DNA of 64,000 nt from Cylindrobasidium torrendii FP15055 ss-10 (taxonomy: Eukaryota; Basidiomycota; Agaricomycetes; Agaricales; Physalacriaceae), in the NCBI GenBank assembly GCA_000934385.1, contig KN880433.1, forward strand, positions 62,001 through 126,000, written 5' to 3'. The translations under genes and the position numbers were made by a program. Below the pieces are notes generated by a model. It made no database searches, had not been told where the DNA came from, and saw only the letters and a list, made by a program, of their open reading frames with translations. Numbering within the stretch: position 1 is the first letter of the stretch; every line of letters starts with the position of its first letter. Positions 9,638-22,065 of this stretch are shown here, in pieces.

Positions 9638-12600
9638 CTAATTTGATGCTGTAGCATACCCGAACGATGTACCTTCTAAGCCCCGGGCCACCAGCGCAAA
9701 CTGGTTGGCAGCCTCTCGAATCTTCTTGTTGGATTTTGTACTGTAGCGAACCTTAGCGCTTGCCCACAAACAAAAACAGGCATTTCGTACCCAATGACTG
9801 CCTTGAGGAATTTTTCCTTCTCGTCAGGCCCGGCCTTCGACTCCCCCAGCGAGTCCTGTCGAGGCATGGAAGTTAGACTACACCAGCGCTGCATGAGCAA
9901 CAGCGCGCACCTCGGCCATAAGCTCTTTCAGCCAGCGAGGAGCCTCACTGACACACCGAACGAGTAAGGCGCTGAGCAGGTCGACTAAATTCGGGGTAGC
10001 GCTCCTTGGGGAGACGCCTGCCAACCCAACAAGAACGGTGCGCATTATAGCCTTGCCGTACCGCGCGTTGAACTGTTGTCGCTGCTGTTCGAGACTATCC
10101 CGCGCAGCAGACCCTTGAATGAATTTGGCCTGTATGTTTGCATGAACACCTGATGTTGTCGCTGGGAGGAGGCACTCACGAGGAATCTGCACGCTGCGAT
10201 GAGGGAATAGCGTTCTTGCAATGCCATTGATTGAAGGGAACACTGCACCACCGCGTCCAACACGTTCTCGGGCAACTCGTATAGCAGTTCTACGAAGTTG
10301 AGGCTAACCTAACATAGGTCGGTGAGTTCGCTCGCTCCCTGGCGGTGTGATTTTCGAGCGTACAGCATCTAGTAACGAGAAAAATCCTTGTACAATGTCG
10401 GGGTTCTGGCTTTGCGTTAGCCGCTACTCCAACAGGCAGAAAATGATTTACATCGTCCATAGCTTTCTGGCCATTGGAGAAAAATGGCAGTGTTATCGAT
10501 AGAAACATGGATAGCGCTTGGCGGACGACATTCTTTCCCTCCTCTGCCTCTCTAGCATACTGTTGCGCGATTTCGGCCTCCCGCTGGCTCTTCTCCTCAG
10601 TCGGCGGCCCACTAATGGGAAACGGTACGGGCTGCTTCATCTGTGAAAACAGAGTTGTCGCAAGCGCCAACCATGATGCCGTTATTTGACGCTGCAACGC
10701 TCTACATATCAGGCTCAGGATCGGCGGTGCAGGCAATGTCAATATTGTGATGTCTCCGGGGAGTGCTGTGATGGATTTGACGAGTTCGTTGATTGCCTGT
10801 CCTATGCTTGCGTCGTGACCAGCCATTTCGACACAGCGGCCTAACACAGCGAGGATTTCTTCGCGAAATTCGGATATTCCTCTGTCTTCTCGAGCGTTGT
10901 GGATGCTGCGCACTACGGCTTGACCTTGTACTTCGTCGTCGATATCGACAATATCGTCTGAAAGTCGTGTGAGACCCCTTGCAACGCCTGCAAGCGTCTC
11001 TAGTTGTAACACAATGATTGCTCTCGTGTCGACAGGCGGCTGAAAAAATAGCATCAGGTCAACAGAGAAACAGGGCGCAGTGGGCGTACAGCATTTGGGC
11101 TGTTCAGGACGTCAACGAGCTTTTGAACGATGGGCCGACCCATGTTCTACCTTGATGTTAGTTAATCATGTTACTTGGAGAGAGAACACTGACTTCGATA
11201 GGGTGCACTTGTTCAGCAGGCGGCAACGCCTCAATAACACTAGAGATTGACTGTAAAACTTTGCTCCTCTCCGCATCCTTGAATGTAAAGTCAAAACAAG
11301 CGAGAGTTGTGGAATAACTGCCGCACCGGTATCCGCGATAGATTGTCATGAAGCTCGCCGAAGGCGGTGATGTGGGGTGCTAACATTTTTCTGTTGGCAT
11401 CGCAGAGGTCCCTCAGCGCTAACGCAGCTTGCACTGACAGTGTCGGGTCGGGCAGCGAGGAAACAACATATCCAACAGCCGCTAAGAGCATTTCTACCTT
11501 CGAGGGTCCTGCAGGGGCTACGATTTTGGAGCTTTCGGGGGGCTCATAAGTAAACCAAGAAGCGTATGACCCTGGAGTTGCGCAGTGAGCATACAATATA
11601 TCACTGGGTGCGAGTAAACGTACCTAGTAAATTGAGAACTGTAAGTCGCAGGCGAGGTGTGCCAGTGGAAGGGAGGCTTTGAATTAGAGTTGGGTTGAAA
11701 AGCCGGTGCAGGTGAATGGTAGTCTCGTAGTTGAGGGCCTCCTGTATAGATGAAATGCAGTGCAAAGTAGATTCCGCCGACTGGAGGTTGTGAATAAGTG
11801 TTCACGGGATGAATAGAGCCAAGATTCACCTCCCAGCCTCCGCCCGTAGTCTTCTGTGCGCTGATGTCGTTGACCAAAGTATCTATGAAATAACCCAGCA
11901 TATCGTCCCGAATGACATAGAACCTAGTAGGTGTAAACACTCGTTGTGGCGAGACTTTGGTGACACGAACGCGTTGATCAGCGTGTCCCCGATATCTCGA
12001 CGATAACTAGCAAAGTGTCAGAGATTTATTTCGAAAACTATAACAAACCTACGCCTGGAAACGGTCGACTTGATCCCTGAGCCATCCGTGACCTTCGGGC
12101 GGGTATGTACACTTTCTTTGCAGTATTTTGACAAGCTCGACATAAACGCTCTTCGAGACTTCACGTGGATCTGCTATCATGGACTGACTATCTGCCCACG
12201 TCGCCTCCCAGAGTGCCTCCTGAAGCAAGTACCAAAACGAATTCGTAAGCTCGCTAGTCTCTTCGTCCACGCCAAAATATCCCGGTAATCCAGTGTACCC
12301 AAGTGTCAATTGTAAGTAGCCCTGAACCAATTGGGCTTTGGGTTTGGGAGGTTGGTTGAGAACTGTCATGTATGGAGGGGCCAAGGACATCAGGGTACCA
12401 TTGACGATATTCTCGCATAGTTCTGATGCCCAATTCTCGCCGAGTGTGACTAAAAGTTTGCATGCCGAATGTGAAGCGTTACCAACTATACCGTCCTGAA
12501 TCGAACGTGCGAGTATTTGGTGGCCTCGAGCGTCGAACCATACGAGTAATGGTTCAACAAGATGCCCTACGGCGCTTTGATGTTTGCTGTATGTGCCCGA

Positions 12601-13583
12601 GCTGTCAAGGAGTTCCTGCAGGAGGTCTGAAGTCGCGACGAATATCAACTCCTCTTCCGAATTCAGTAGGCTGTAGAGGGCAGGCAGAACAACATTGGTG
12701 TCGCTGATGTTGCATCAAACAGACGTCTTTTACTAGGGGATTGGACATACTCGACTGTCCAGAAGGGTAACCATGCTTTGAAACAGTTGAGGGCTGCAGC
12801 AACATGCTTCTCTGGCCGACCATTACCGGACGCAAGTGTAGTCGAGACAGCAGCAAGAACGACTGGCGTTGAGTCTTTGCATACCATTCGCATATTGTCC
12901 CTGTAATCGAGGGTAAGGCAAAATCAGCCACATGAGAAGTTTACGCACTTGTGAACGCCAATCAGGTCGGTGGTGGTAACTTCTTCTGATACAATTGCAA
13001 GGAAGTCAAGGAGCGAGGCTGTCTGCACGCCGGCACGCGAGAATACTTCGGTGCAGTGTACGATCCAGTTGGGCCATTGCTCGGTGTTGTAAGGGACAAT
13101 CTTGTGCGCCAATGCGCATATCGCGACAAACAGTTTGCGCGTTATGACACCGAGCTTGCCAGTGACGAGTGCGTGGACAGTTAATTGCAGGAGGAGGTCA
13201 CGGAGGGCGGCGACATTGTTCTCAGGGAATGACGCCCTGGATGATAGACTGAGCGAATGAGTTCGACCATAGACTAAACGCATACCAATCCCTCACGATC
13301 TTGACCTGGATAGTATGCGCGCCAAAGAACTGGACTTGCGGATTCTCGTGATTGAGGAGCGGGATAACTAGTCCCCAAGCTTCTGGCCGACGCTGTATCT
13401 CAAGTATTTCGTTTTGCAGTATCTTGAGCGCCTCTGCGGACAGTCCTGGACTTGGATCCGAGATTTGGATGATGGTCTTTGGGCCGCCACTCAGCCATGG
13501 TTCATCTATGTTGATGGACCAACCTGCGTCGTCCTCTGGACGTCAGAATCCGGAAGAGTGGGGAGAAAGCTGACGTCTGCCAT
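9638..13583 (-). CDS. importin-13/Kap122-like karyopherin (importin-beta family)
   Basis: A large gene with about 14 short introns, coding for about 1,050-1,080 residues of HEAT repeats. The N-terminal Ran-binding part has EIQRRPEAWGLVIPLLNHEN followed by VQFFGAHTIQVKIVRDW. The Xpo1-like segment follows (LRDLLLQLTVHALVTGKLGV, KIVPYNTEQWPNWI). The mid-protein signature is close to importin-13: DEETSELTNSFWYLLQEAL and YRRDIGDTLINAF, then WESAESTLHCISSIQEA. The C-terminus ends REAANQFALVARGLEGTSFG. Importin-13-type receptors shuttle proteins across the nuclear pore under Ran-GTP control. The stop is TAG, complementary to CTA at 9638-9640. The likely ATG is at 13583, but the first codons are out of frame with the next block unless a 41-nt intron is removed (see findings). 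Confidence 0.85.
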
Positions 13584-13752
13584 TCCAGAATGATACAGTG
13601 TGCTTTCTTCGTTGGTGAGTGTTGTGGCTCAAGTGATGGCGATCGGTCCGGAGACTTCTGGAGTCAAACCACCGTGACCGTTGGAATTTGGCACATCATC
13701 GAGGTCGGTCTTTGGTCGCGTAGCCCTTACTGTTCTGCTCACTCGGGGATAG

Positions 13753-15331
13753 ATGATAGAACTACCCGACGAAATCCTTTCCTTCATATTTATCCTGGCC
13801 TCCGACGAGGATCTTCTGTTTAATCATGGCCTTCCCACAACAATGGTATGTTTCTGTCCGTCGATGTGCGCTCTTCCGCTCACGGCCATAGTCCACGAGC
13901 GCGTGGTTCAAGAATGCCATAGGGAACTGGACTTTGCGCCAGCCGAGTGAAGCACTGAACGTTCTGCAACGACGCAGCTACTCGACGAAACGCAACATCA
14001 AGGACACTTGCCGCACCTTCCACCGCATAGCCGAAGAACTTATGTTCAATTGTCTATTCTTCAATGGCCCCGAAAAACTCTCATACCTATGCGCGGAGCT
14101 TGACAAGACACAGGTCGATCCTCCAAGAGGATGGTGGACGAAGCGCATACACGTTACTTGTTACAATGCGAAGAGTTTCCTCGACGTCGAGGCAGCGACC
14201 TCCCTCTCAACCATCTTACGGCACTGCCGCAATACGGAGATTGTCATGTTAGCCATTCCCTCCACTGTGGAGTCACTGACTCTTGTCGCCGACACACTCT
14301 ACAACTTCAATCGCAACCTTCGTACTCTTCATCTGTCTCTTCCTACAACTGCCCTGGACAAGCTCATATGGCTTCTTTCTGGGCTTCCCAACCTTGGATT
14401 CGCCCATTTCTCCTTTACATCCCCGACGGATCTTAGCCCCGATGAGGAAGACTGTCCCGAGCTAGGATGCGCAGAGGAGATCGAGATAGCTCTTCCCAGG
14501 CTCACTCAGTTATCACTGTATGGTCATACCGGTCCATTCATCGAACAGGCATGTCAGTGGAAACTCCCAGCGCTGCGCTTCCTGTCTCTCAATACTGTTC
14601 ATTCCGACATCATACCCTTCCTTGACGTTTACGGCCGTGGGCTGGTATATCTTGACGTGACATGCACTACTTCAGTGAGGATGGACGCTGTATTTTCCCG
14701 GTGCCCGAACCTAGAGACGATCTGCTTTAACGCAGATTGGACACAAGAAGAAGAGCTCCGCCACGATAACATCCGAAATGTTGGTCTTCATGGGTTAGGT
14801 CTTGCGTTCACCCCGCCTAGCGGCGGACGGCCCCCCATATTCCCGTTGGACTCTATGATACGACGCGCAAACGACTCGAACTTCAAATCTCTTATGGCCG
14901 AAGGGCATTTCCCGAAGATTGAGCGAGTACGGATGCTTAGCACCGCGGTATTGATGGAATTGGAAAGGAACGGTGGCCCGTGCAAGCCTCAGCCACGAGG
15001 GGAATATGAATACGTCGACGAGCTTGAGGACGGGCTGAAGCGCTGGGAGACCTGGTGGGACATATGCGAAAAAGCGAATGTCAGGTTGGAGGACTGCACT
15101 GGTGGTCCGTTGGGCGTCCTCCCACTGGAAGAGAGCGATTTGGAAGAGGAGACAAATGAGGAAGACGAAGCAGAGGCATCAGAGGAAAGCGATGAAGAAT
15201 GGGAGGAATATTCGTGGGAATACGAGGTCCCGCCAATCGATGAAGGCGGCAGCACCACCTCTGGTGTCGAGGAACTCAGAAAGCTCATTGAAGAGTGTCG
15301 TCAGATGGAGGCTGACCGCGACGTATTTTGA
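13753..15331 (+). CDS. F-box/leucine-rich-repeat-like protein with acidic tail
   Basis: Two exons with an intron at 13846-13891 (46 nt, phase 0) give 510 residues. The N-terminus (MIELPDEILSFIFILASDE) is the first helix of an F-box, which binds Skp1 in SCF ubiquitin ligases. The motif is then stretched over the intron (AWFKNAIGNW, DTCRTFHRIAEELMFNCLFF). The middle 250 residues have irregular leucine-rich repeats (LRTLHLSLPTTALDKLIWLL, LTQLSLYGH, LRFLSLNTV). The C-terminal 100 residues are very acidic, rich in Glu, Asp and Ser. The start is divergent from importin-13, with 169 bp between the two ATGs. Agaricomycetes carry large, fast-changing F-box families; the target is unknown. Confidence 0.75.
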
Positions 15332-15540
15332 ATTTTAATGGAATATGGTTAACATAGTTTTTATGGAGATTATGCTCTATCTCAACCTATGGTTCTGCAT
15401 CACTTTGAGTTGCATTGGACAACCTGCCGTGCTATCGGTATCTATAACTCGGAGTCTGTACATCTGTTCCGATCACTGAGTGATCGCGTTCCAAAATTTC
15501 TGTTGAACAGCACTTCAACTCAGGCGGTTAAGAGGAGGGC

Positions 15541-18500
15541 AATGCGCAAACAATTAGACCCCCGCATCCCTATCCTTATCGACAACAATGTCAAGAAGAA
15601 TCACCGCTCGTTCATAGTCCTCGTCGGCGACAAGGGACGCGACCAGGTCGTCAATCTCCATTACTTGCTATCCCAAGCTCGGGTGTCAGCCAGGCCGTCG
15701 GTATTATGGTGTTATAAGAAGGAACTGGGATTTACTTCGTACGTGACACCTACGGAAACTTGTATGGAATTGCTCACAACGAGTCTAGTCACCGCAAGAA
15801 ACGAGAAGCTAAAATCAAACGCGATGTAAAGCGCGGGGTACGAGAGGCCAATGACCAAAATCCCTTCGAAATTTTCGTCACTGTCACCGACATTCGATAT
15901 ACATACTACAAGGAGTCCCACAAGATCCTTGGAAGGACATACGGCATGTGTGTCTTGCAGGACTTCGAGGCAATCACCCCAAACCTACTTGCACGCACTA
16001 TCGAGACTGTGGAAGGTGGCGGAGTGGTTATCCTATTACTCAAGACTATGTCTTCGCTGCGACAGCTTTACTCAATGACTATGGTTCGTCATTGTCAGTC
16101 TCAAAGATTCTGCCTGACCCCAGACAGGACGTTCACTCAAGATATCGCACCTCCTCTCATGACTCTGTCACTGCACGCTTCAACGAGCGTTTTATTCTGT
16201 CCTTGGGATCCTGTCCCGACTGCCTCTTCTTGGATGATGAGCTGAACGTGCTGCCCATTTCGCGAGGAAAGGATATCACCGCCTACGAACCCCCGTCCGC
16301 CGAGCCCAAATCTACGCACGAACTCAAGGAACTCGTCGCCTCACTTGCCAATGCGAAGCCAGCTGGTGATCTTGTGAAACTCGCAAAAACTACAGACCAG
16401 GCGCAAGCAATCCTCACCTTCATTGAGGCGATCGCGGAGAAAACACTCTCCTCGACCGTCACTCTCACCGCTGGTCGTGGCCGTGGAAAGAGCGCAGCGC
16501 TCGGCCTCGGAATCGCCGCAGCACTCGCGCACGGATACTCCAATATCTTCCTTACCAGTCCAAGCCCAGAGAATTTGAACACTGTCTTCGAGTTTTTGTT
16601 CAAGGGTCTTGATGCTTTGGGCTACGAGGAGCACCTTGACTATGATATCGCGCAGAGCACGAATCCAGACTATAACAAAGCCATCGTGAGAGTAAACGTG
16701 TTCAATGATCATCGCCAAACCGTGCAGGTGAGTAACTTGTCCACTGAGCATTGTTTTTTTCTAACATCCATCCAGTATATTCAGCCGGAAGATGCCCACG
16801 TTCTTGGCCAGGCCGAACTAGTCATAATAGACGAAGCAGCTGCAATCCCCCTGCCTCTCGTTCGCAATCTCTTTGGACCATACCTTGTGTTCCTTGCATC
16901 GACAATAAACGGATACGAAGGTACTGGCCGTTCGCTCTCCCTCAAGCTTATCCAGCAACTTCGCGATTCTACGCGCCCCTCTGTCGACTCCGTCACCGAG
17001 GTTCCGACCAAAGATGACGACAAGTCTGCGACGAAGTCGGGCAAACAACCGACGACTGTTGCCGCACCCAGAGCCCTACGCACTTTGCGAGAAGTTGCAC
17101 TCACCACCCCCATCCGGTACTCTGAGGGCGATGAGATTGAATCGTGGCTCAACATCCTCCTCTGTCTGAATGCGACACACTCTCCGTCCATGACACATCT
17201 CTCTGCGGGTTGCCCTCACCCATCCCAGTGCGAACTTTACTATGTAAACAGGGATACATTGTTTAGCTTCCACCCCGCATCTGAGGCCTTCCTTCAAAGG
17301 ATGATGGCCCTATACGTCGCCAGTCATTACAAGAACCAACCAAACGATTTGCAACTCATGTCCGATGCTCCAGCGCATCATTTGTTCGTTCTGCTACCGC
17401 CTATCAACGAGTCGAATGCCTCTGTACTTCCGGAACCGCTTGCAGTCATCCAAGTCGCATTAGAAGGCTCAATATCGAAGGCATCGATTCTCGAGGGCTT
17501 GAATCGGGGCATCCGGGCAGGCGGGGATTTGATCCCATGGCTTGTAGCACAACAATTCCAAGAAAGTCGTTTCGCAGAGATGAGCGGCGCGCGCGTTGTC
17601 CGGGTGGCAGTCTCTCCAGAAATGGCAAATGTGCGTCTCCCCCAAAGTAGGCGTTCGGACTCGCTCACACTCTCTGCAGATGGGATATGGCTCAAGAGCC
17701 GTCCAAGCTTTGAATTCATACTACAGTGGGGAACTTTTCGACTTCGACAACGCAGAAAAGGCGGAAGAGCACTTCCCCAATCCTGCCATCGTAGAGAAGG
17801 TGAGTCGATCAACGTAGTACTGTGCATTCCAAGTACTTATTCAGGATAGGACGTTGACCTGCATGACGATACACCGGCTATTCGATCTCCCAACTCAATG
17901 CCGCCCCTCTTGCAGAGGCTGTCGGAACGCAAACCTGAAGCACTCGAATATCTAGGTGTCAGCTATGGGATGACAGGACAGTTGTTGCGTTATTGGAAAC
18001 GGCTCGGCTTTGTACCATTATACATCGGCCAGCGGGCAAACGACCTTACTGGCGAACATACTAGCGTCATGATCCGTGGCCTCAATAGCTCTGTGGATAG
18101 TGATCTTGAATGGTTGGCGGAATTTGCTGCTGGTGTGTGTTGCACCCTTCTGAAGTGTGTTTATCAAGCTCACTGGCGCGACAGATTTCCGCTCTCGCTT
18201 CCTCACCCTTCTCTCCTTCCCGAAATTCCGTGATTTTAGTGCCGTCACTGCACTCAGCATTCTTGATGCAGTGAACACCTTTTCTGGCGTCAGAAATCTC
18301 GACAAGAACGGCGGAGGCGCCAAGACTTTGACACCTGCTTTGTTGCCATCTATCCTAACGCCTTTCGACTTGAAACGACTCGAAGCATACGGCAATAACA
18401 TCCTTGATTATCATGTTATCATGGATCTGCTACCACTACTTGCGCAACTGTACTTCCAGTGCAGATTGGATGGTGTCCAACAGGATGGGGCGGACCCCAA

Positions 18501-19144
18501 GTCGAAGGTTCACCTAAGCCCTGTCCAAGGCGCTATCATTTTGGGAATGGGTTTGCAGAGAAAAAGTGTCGAAGAACTGGAGGTATGTCAACTTCTCTCC
18601 CACCGACTTCCATCATCTAAGCAATACCTAGGCTGAGCTTACGCTGCCTGTTTCACAAGTTCTCGCGCTTCTCGTCAAAATCATTCACAAGATCACTGGT
18701 CGTCTTATCAGTATCCAAAAAGAGGCTATCAGTGAAACGATGAACACGATCAGCAAAGCCGCCTCCCGCACGCTGTTCATACAAGCACCTCAACGAACCA
18801 TCGAGGAGGAGCTGGATGAAGCTGGTGAAGAAGAGGCTCACGCGCGCGAGACTCGTGAGCGTCAGCGGGAGATGATAAATGCATTAGATCTAAAGAAGTG
18901 AGTTGGAAGGGCTTGAAGGGGTATGGGTATTGACCTAACGATCTGTAGATACGCAATCGACGATTCAATGGATTGGGCGGCCGCGGAAACTCGGATTGGG
19001 TCAGGTGTTGGTACGAGTGCCGTTGTGAGCGTGAAGCAGAGTGGAGTTGTGCAAAAGAGAAAGGCTTCCGATGGTGAGGCAGCGGCGGCATCGGACAACT
19101 CGCAGGCAAAGAAAAAGACGCGACGAGGGAAGGCCAAAAAGTAG
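15541..19144 (+). CDS. RNA cytidine acetyltransferase (NAT10/Kre33)
   Basis: About 1,060 residues in nine exons. It acetylates cytidine (ac4C) in 18S rRNA and in tRNA-Ser/Leu, in the nucleolus and with the 90S pre-ribosome. The N-terminus matches NAT10 closely: ILIDNNVKKNHRSFIVLVGD, then SVLWCYKKELGFTS, then GRTYGMCVLQDFEAITPN and LARTIETVEGGG. The RecD-like ATPase Walker A is AGRGRGKS, and Walker B is VIIDEAAAIPLPLV. The GNAT acetyltransferase part is GARVVRVAVSPEMA followed by GYGSRAVQAL. The tail holds EYLGVSYGMTGQLLRYWKRL and a Lys-rich KKKTRRGKAKK nucleolar-type signal just before the stop at 19142-19144. One intron at about 16084-16127 uses a GTTCGT donor. All domains of the family are present. 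Confidence 0.93.
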
Positions 19145-19275
19145 TTTTCTAATATTGTCGGTGTATCCATTCTGTGTAGTCTCTATTTTAGCTTTTGTGA
19201 GATTGCTTTCAATGTACTGTTTGAATGACGACCTGGCAGTGTCAAATCGCGCGCCAATACTAGGCGCATTTCCCG

Positions 19276-19281
19276 CACGTG
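19276..19281 (-). promoter_or_regulatory. CACGTG element (GTCACGTG on the minus strand) near the PCID2 start
   Basis: The E-box CACGTG lies 31-36 nt before the ATG at 19312 and reads GTCACGTG on the minus strand, the Cbf1-type bHLH consensus. Its position close to the ATG and downstream of NAT10 suggests a promoter site of the PCID2 gene. No binding evidence is available. Confidence 0.35.
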
Positions 19282-19311
19282 ACCGGTCAACCATTCCTGT
19301 TTCGTACCATC

Positions 19312-20928
19312 ATGTCGGGAACCGATATTCACAGCTTTATGGCAAACATACAAAACGCGGTGGACGCGCAGGACGGTATGCAGCTAGCGTATCAGCTTAA
19401 CCCAATGATGCCCCATGCGAAGGAGCTTGTGCGGTTGTATAAGAAAGAGACCGTCAGTCATATCCCAATATCCTTGTCTAGCTTGCATCTAATCTGAGTA
19501 TTAGAAAGACAGTTTGAATCGGTTCAAAACGTTGATATCCCAGCCGTGGGGCCAAATTGGCGTTCAGTACATCATGGTGTGTACGCACATCAAGAATAAG
19601 CAACACGCAGACGCATTCGTAGAACATACCGCGCTTATTACGTGCGCAACAGTCCTTGACATTATTCTATCTGCTTACGCTTCCTAGCCTCTTCTACAAA
19701 TACTTCGAGGAGAGCACTGGCTGGACACTGGAAACGCTTTACTCCCTTCTCCGCAATCTACGCGATCTCGCACTCGATGTACGCCCAGAGCCACCTTCTT
19801 TAAACCGAAATATGAACGTTTCGCCTAGTCAGATCTCGAAGTCGGAAAGACCCAAACTGCAGATAAAATGGAGGCAGCAGCACGAACCATACAAAAGGCG
19901 TACACGATGTGTCTTACCGACAAGTCGCCAGACCAGTCACGCAAATGGGGCGTGTACTATCTCATCGGGCTCATTCTCAAATGTTACTTCAAAGTGTGGA
20001 AGCTCTCACTGTAACGGCGATGCAATGCTAACCTTCACCAGATAGGTCGCATTGCGCTTGCGAAGAATATACTTGCCCCGCTGAATGTACACAAACTTCC
20101 CTGGGAACTCTCACAATACCCGAAATCGCATCAGGTCAGTCGAAAGCATCGCTTTGTCGGAGGAGGCACTTAGCAAAGGCAGATCACTTACCACTACTAC
20201 CTGGGAATGCTCAGCTTCTTGAACGAGGACTACGCTAAAGTATATAGGCGACCGTGCTGGATCCAGACACATATTCTAATTGCTTTTAGTCGGAACAAGA
20301 GTTCAGCCAAGCGTTCTACGACTGCCCGGAGGAATCTCATCGACACGTCAAGTCAGTGACTTTTCTGACAGTGCTCACTTACTCATGTTGCATTCACGTA
20401 GTCGAATCCTTACCTACTTGGTTCCTCTTCGCATCCTCAAGGGCCACCTTCCATCCGAGGAGCTCATGATGCGATATCCTTTCGTTGCCAATCTGTTCGG
20501 AACATTCGTGGAGGCGATACGTACTGGCGACTTACAGAAATTCGACGATGCTGTCGAAATACAGGAGAAACAACTACTCCAGCTAAACCTCTACATAACC
20601 ATAGAGAAGGCCCGAGAAGCTTGCATGCGTAGCTACCTGCGCAAAGTGTAAGTGCCACGGATATAGCCTTTCGACCATGCTTACGCCAAGTAGCTGGATT
20701 TGGGCTGGCAAAGAATCCAGGTTGCCTATCGCTACATTCCATGGTGCATTGCGTCTACGCAATCCAAACATGGATTTCGCTGAGACAGAGTGTATTTTGG
20801 CTAACCTTATTTTCAAGGGATACATTCGGGGGTACATGAGCCATGCGATGAAAATGATTGTTCTCGCTAATACGAACGCCTTCCCTCGTCTCGCAGACCG
20901 ACCTGAACCTTTCAAAGAGTTGCTGTAG
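19312..20928 (+). CDS. PCI-domain protein PCID2/Thp1/Csn12-like (TREX-2 subunit)
   Basis: About eight exons and roughly 410 residues. The start is MSGTDIHSFMANIQNAV. The PCI (winged-helix) core matches PCID2: SRKWGVYYLIGLILKCYF, YHYYLGMLSFLNEDYAK, then RILTYLVPLRILKGHLPSEE, then AVEIQEKQLLQLNLYITIEK, and the last block ETECILANLIFKGYIRGYMSH. PCID2/Thp1 binds the Sac3 scaffold in TREX-2 and links transcribed genes to nuclear pores for mRNA export. Csn12 is the close paralogue in the COP9 lineage, but the strong final block favours PCID2/Thp1. The gene converges on URA5, with 35 bp between the stop codons. Confidence 0.85.
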
Positions 20929-20963
20929 AATACAATTGTACGATTCTTTACACCAGCCTAAAA

Positions 20964-21623
20964 TCAAAGCTTGATGCCATACTGCTTTCGGTATTCTTTC
21001 ATCGCGTCCAAATGCTCCGTCTTACCTTCTTGCTCGAGCCAGCCCATCAAGTCATTCATAGACAATATTGCTTTCACGGTTCCGGCTCCAAGAACGGTTT
21101 CCAACTCCTGTACCGTGCTGTTCTGACTCTCCTGGCCAATTTCTTGACGATCCAACACCTGCACGACGCCGACAACGGTCCCGCCAGCCTCTCGTACGCG
21201 GTCCAGTGCTCCCCGTATAGCTTTTCCAGATGTCATGACATCGTCCACGAGAACCACACGCTTGCCCTGCATGGAGGTTCCTACGAGTATCCCTCCTTCA
21301 CCGTGGTCTTTTGCCTCTTTCCTGTCATGCGCCATTCCCACGTCCACTCCACGACGGTATAGCTCGACAACGGTCACTGCGGCCAAGGATATGCCTTTGT
21401 ATGCCGGCCCAAACAACACATCGAATTCCCACCCCGCATGAATGATCGTGTCTGTCAACGCTGTCGCCAGTGCAGAGAGAGCAGGACCAGAGGATAACAG
21501 CGAGTTGTTGAAGAAGTAGGGAGATTGCCGTCCAGACTTGAGAGTGAATGTGCCAAACTTTAGGGCACCAATTTCGGCAGAGTATGTTATAAGCGTCTTT
21601 TGCGAGGGTGTAATGCCAGACAT
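20964..21623 (-). CDS. URA5: orotate phosphoribosyltransferase
   Basis: An intron-free gene of 219 residues starting MSGITPSQKTLITY. It converts orotate and PRPP to orotidine 5'-monophosphate, the fifth step of UMP synthesis, in the cytosol. Seen motifs: the substrate loop FTLKSGRQSPYFFNN (residues 26-40), FGPAYKGISLA (71-81), the flexible catalytic loop DRKEAKDHGEGG (100-111) and the PRPP-binding signature VVLVDDVMTSGKA (123-135). The length is the norm for fungal OPRTase, and it is a single-function enzyme, not fused to OMP decarboxylase. The frame runs on upstream of this Met, but the alignable family start is at 21623. Confidence 0.95.
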   Translation of the reverse strand: MSGITPSQKTLITYSAEIGALKFGTFTLKSGRQSPYFFNNSLLSSGPALSALATALTDTIIHAGWEFDVLFGPAYKGISLAAVTVVELYRRGVDVGMAHDRKEAKDHGEGGILVGTSMQGKRVVLVDDVMTSGKAIRGALDRVREAGGTVVGVVQVLDRQEIGQESQNSTVQELETVLGAGTVKAILSMNDLMGWLEQEGKTEHLDAMKEYRKQYGIKL

Positions 21624-22065
21624 CTTGGTGGAAAGAGACAAAGACAGATGAAGAAGATAGAGCGTGATCTGATCGTCGGCCATAATAATCGGCGCCACGC
21701 CTGTGGGGTATCCAATAATCCAACCTTGGAGGCAGTTGTAATAAATCAATAAAGGTAGCAACTGTAGGCTACAAAAGCTATGATTTGCCAGGAACTTATC
21801 ATTCACAGCGCCTGAATCTGCGTCTAACGGACTGGTGTTACAACCCCGCCAATTTATCATTAACTTTGCTGGACACATAACCCATCTTGCACAATGGTCT
21901 TCTCGTCGTGGTATAGCCTGCCAGCTACAGCCAGCGCACGAACGGAAATATCTCACATCATCTTGCCGTGATGTGCCCGGCAGTCGGGCCTGTCCCGTCC
22001 ATTACCGCTCCCAGGCCGATACAAAATACGGAGAACCCTGCCTTATAGCTTATTCTGCTTCGACC
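21624..22065. other. divergent promoter region of URA5 and D-lactate dehydrogenase
   Basis: 442 bp between two start codons on opposite strands. No gene fits. Long open frames entering from both sides (to 21956 on minus and from 21835 on plus) are upstream extensions without family support. No strong TATA box is seen for either gene. Confidence 0.5.

Noticed and set aside
9371..9646. 91-codon plus-strand open frame in the GC-rich gap
   Set aside because: No family resemblance, no intron structure, and it overlaps the importin-13 stop region.
14989..15288. Ser-rich minus-strand frame
   Set aside because: It is the antisense of the acidic Glu/Ser tail of the F-box gene.
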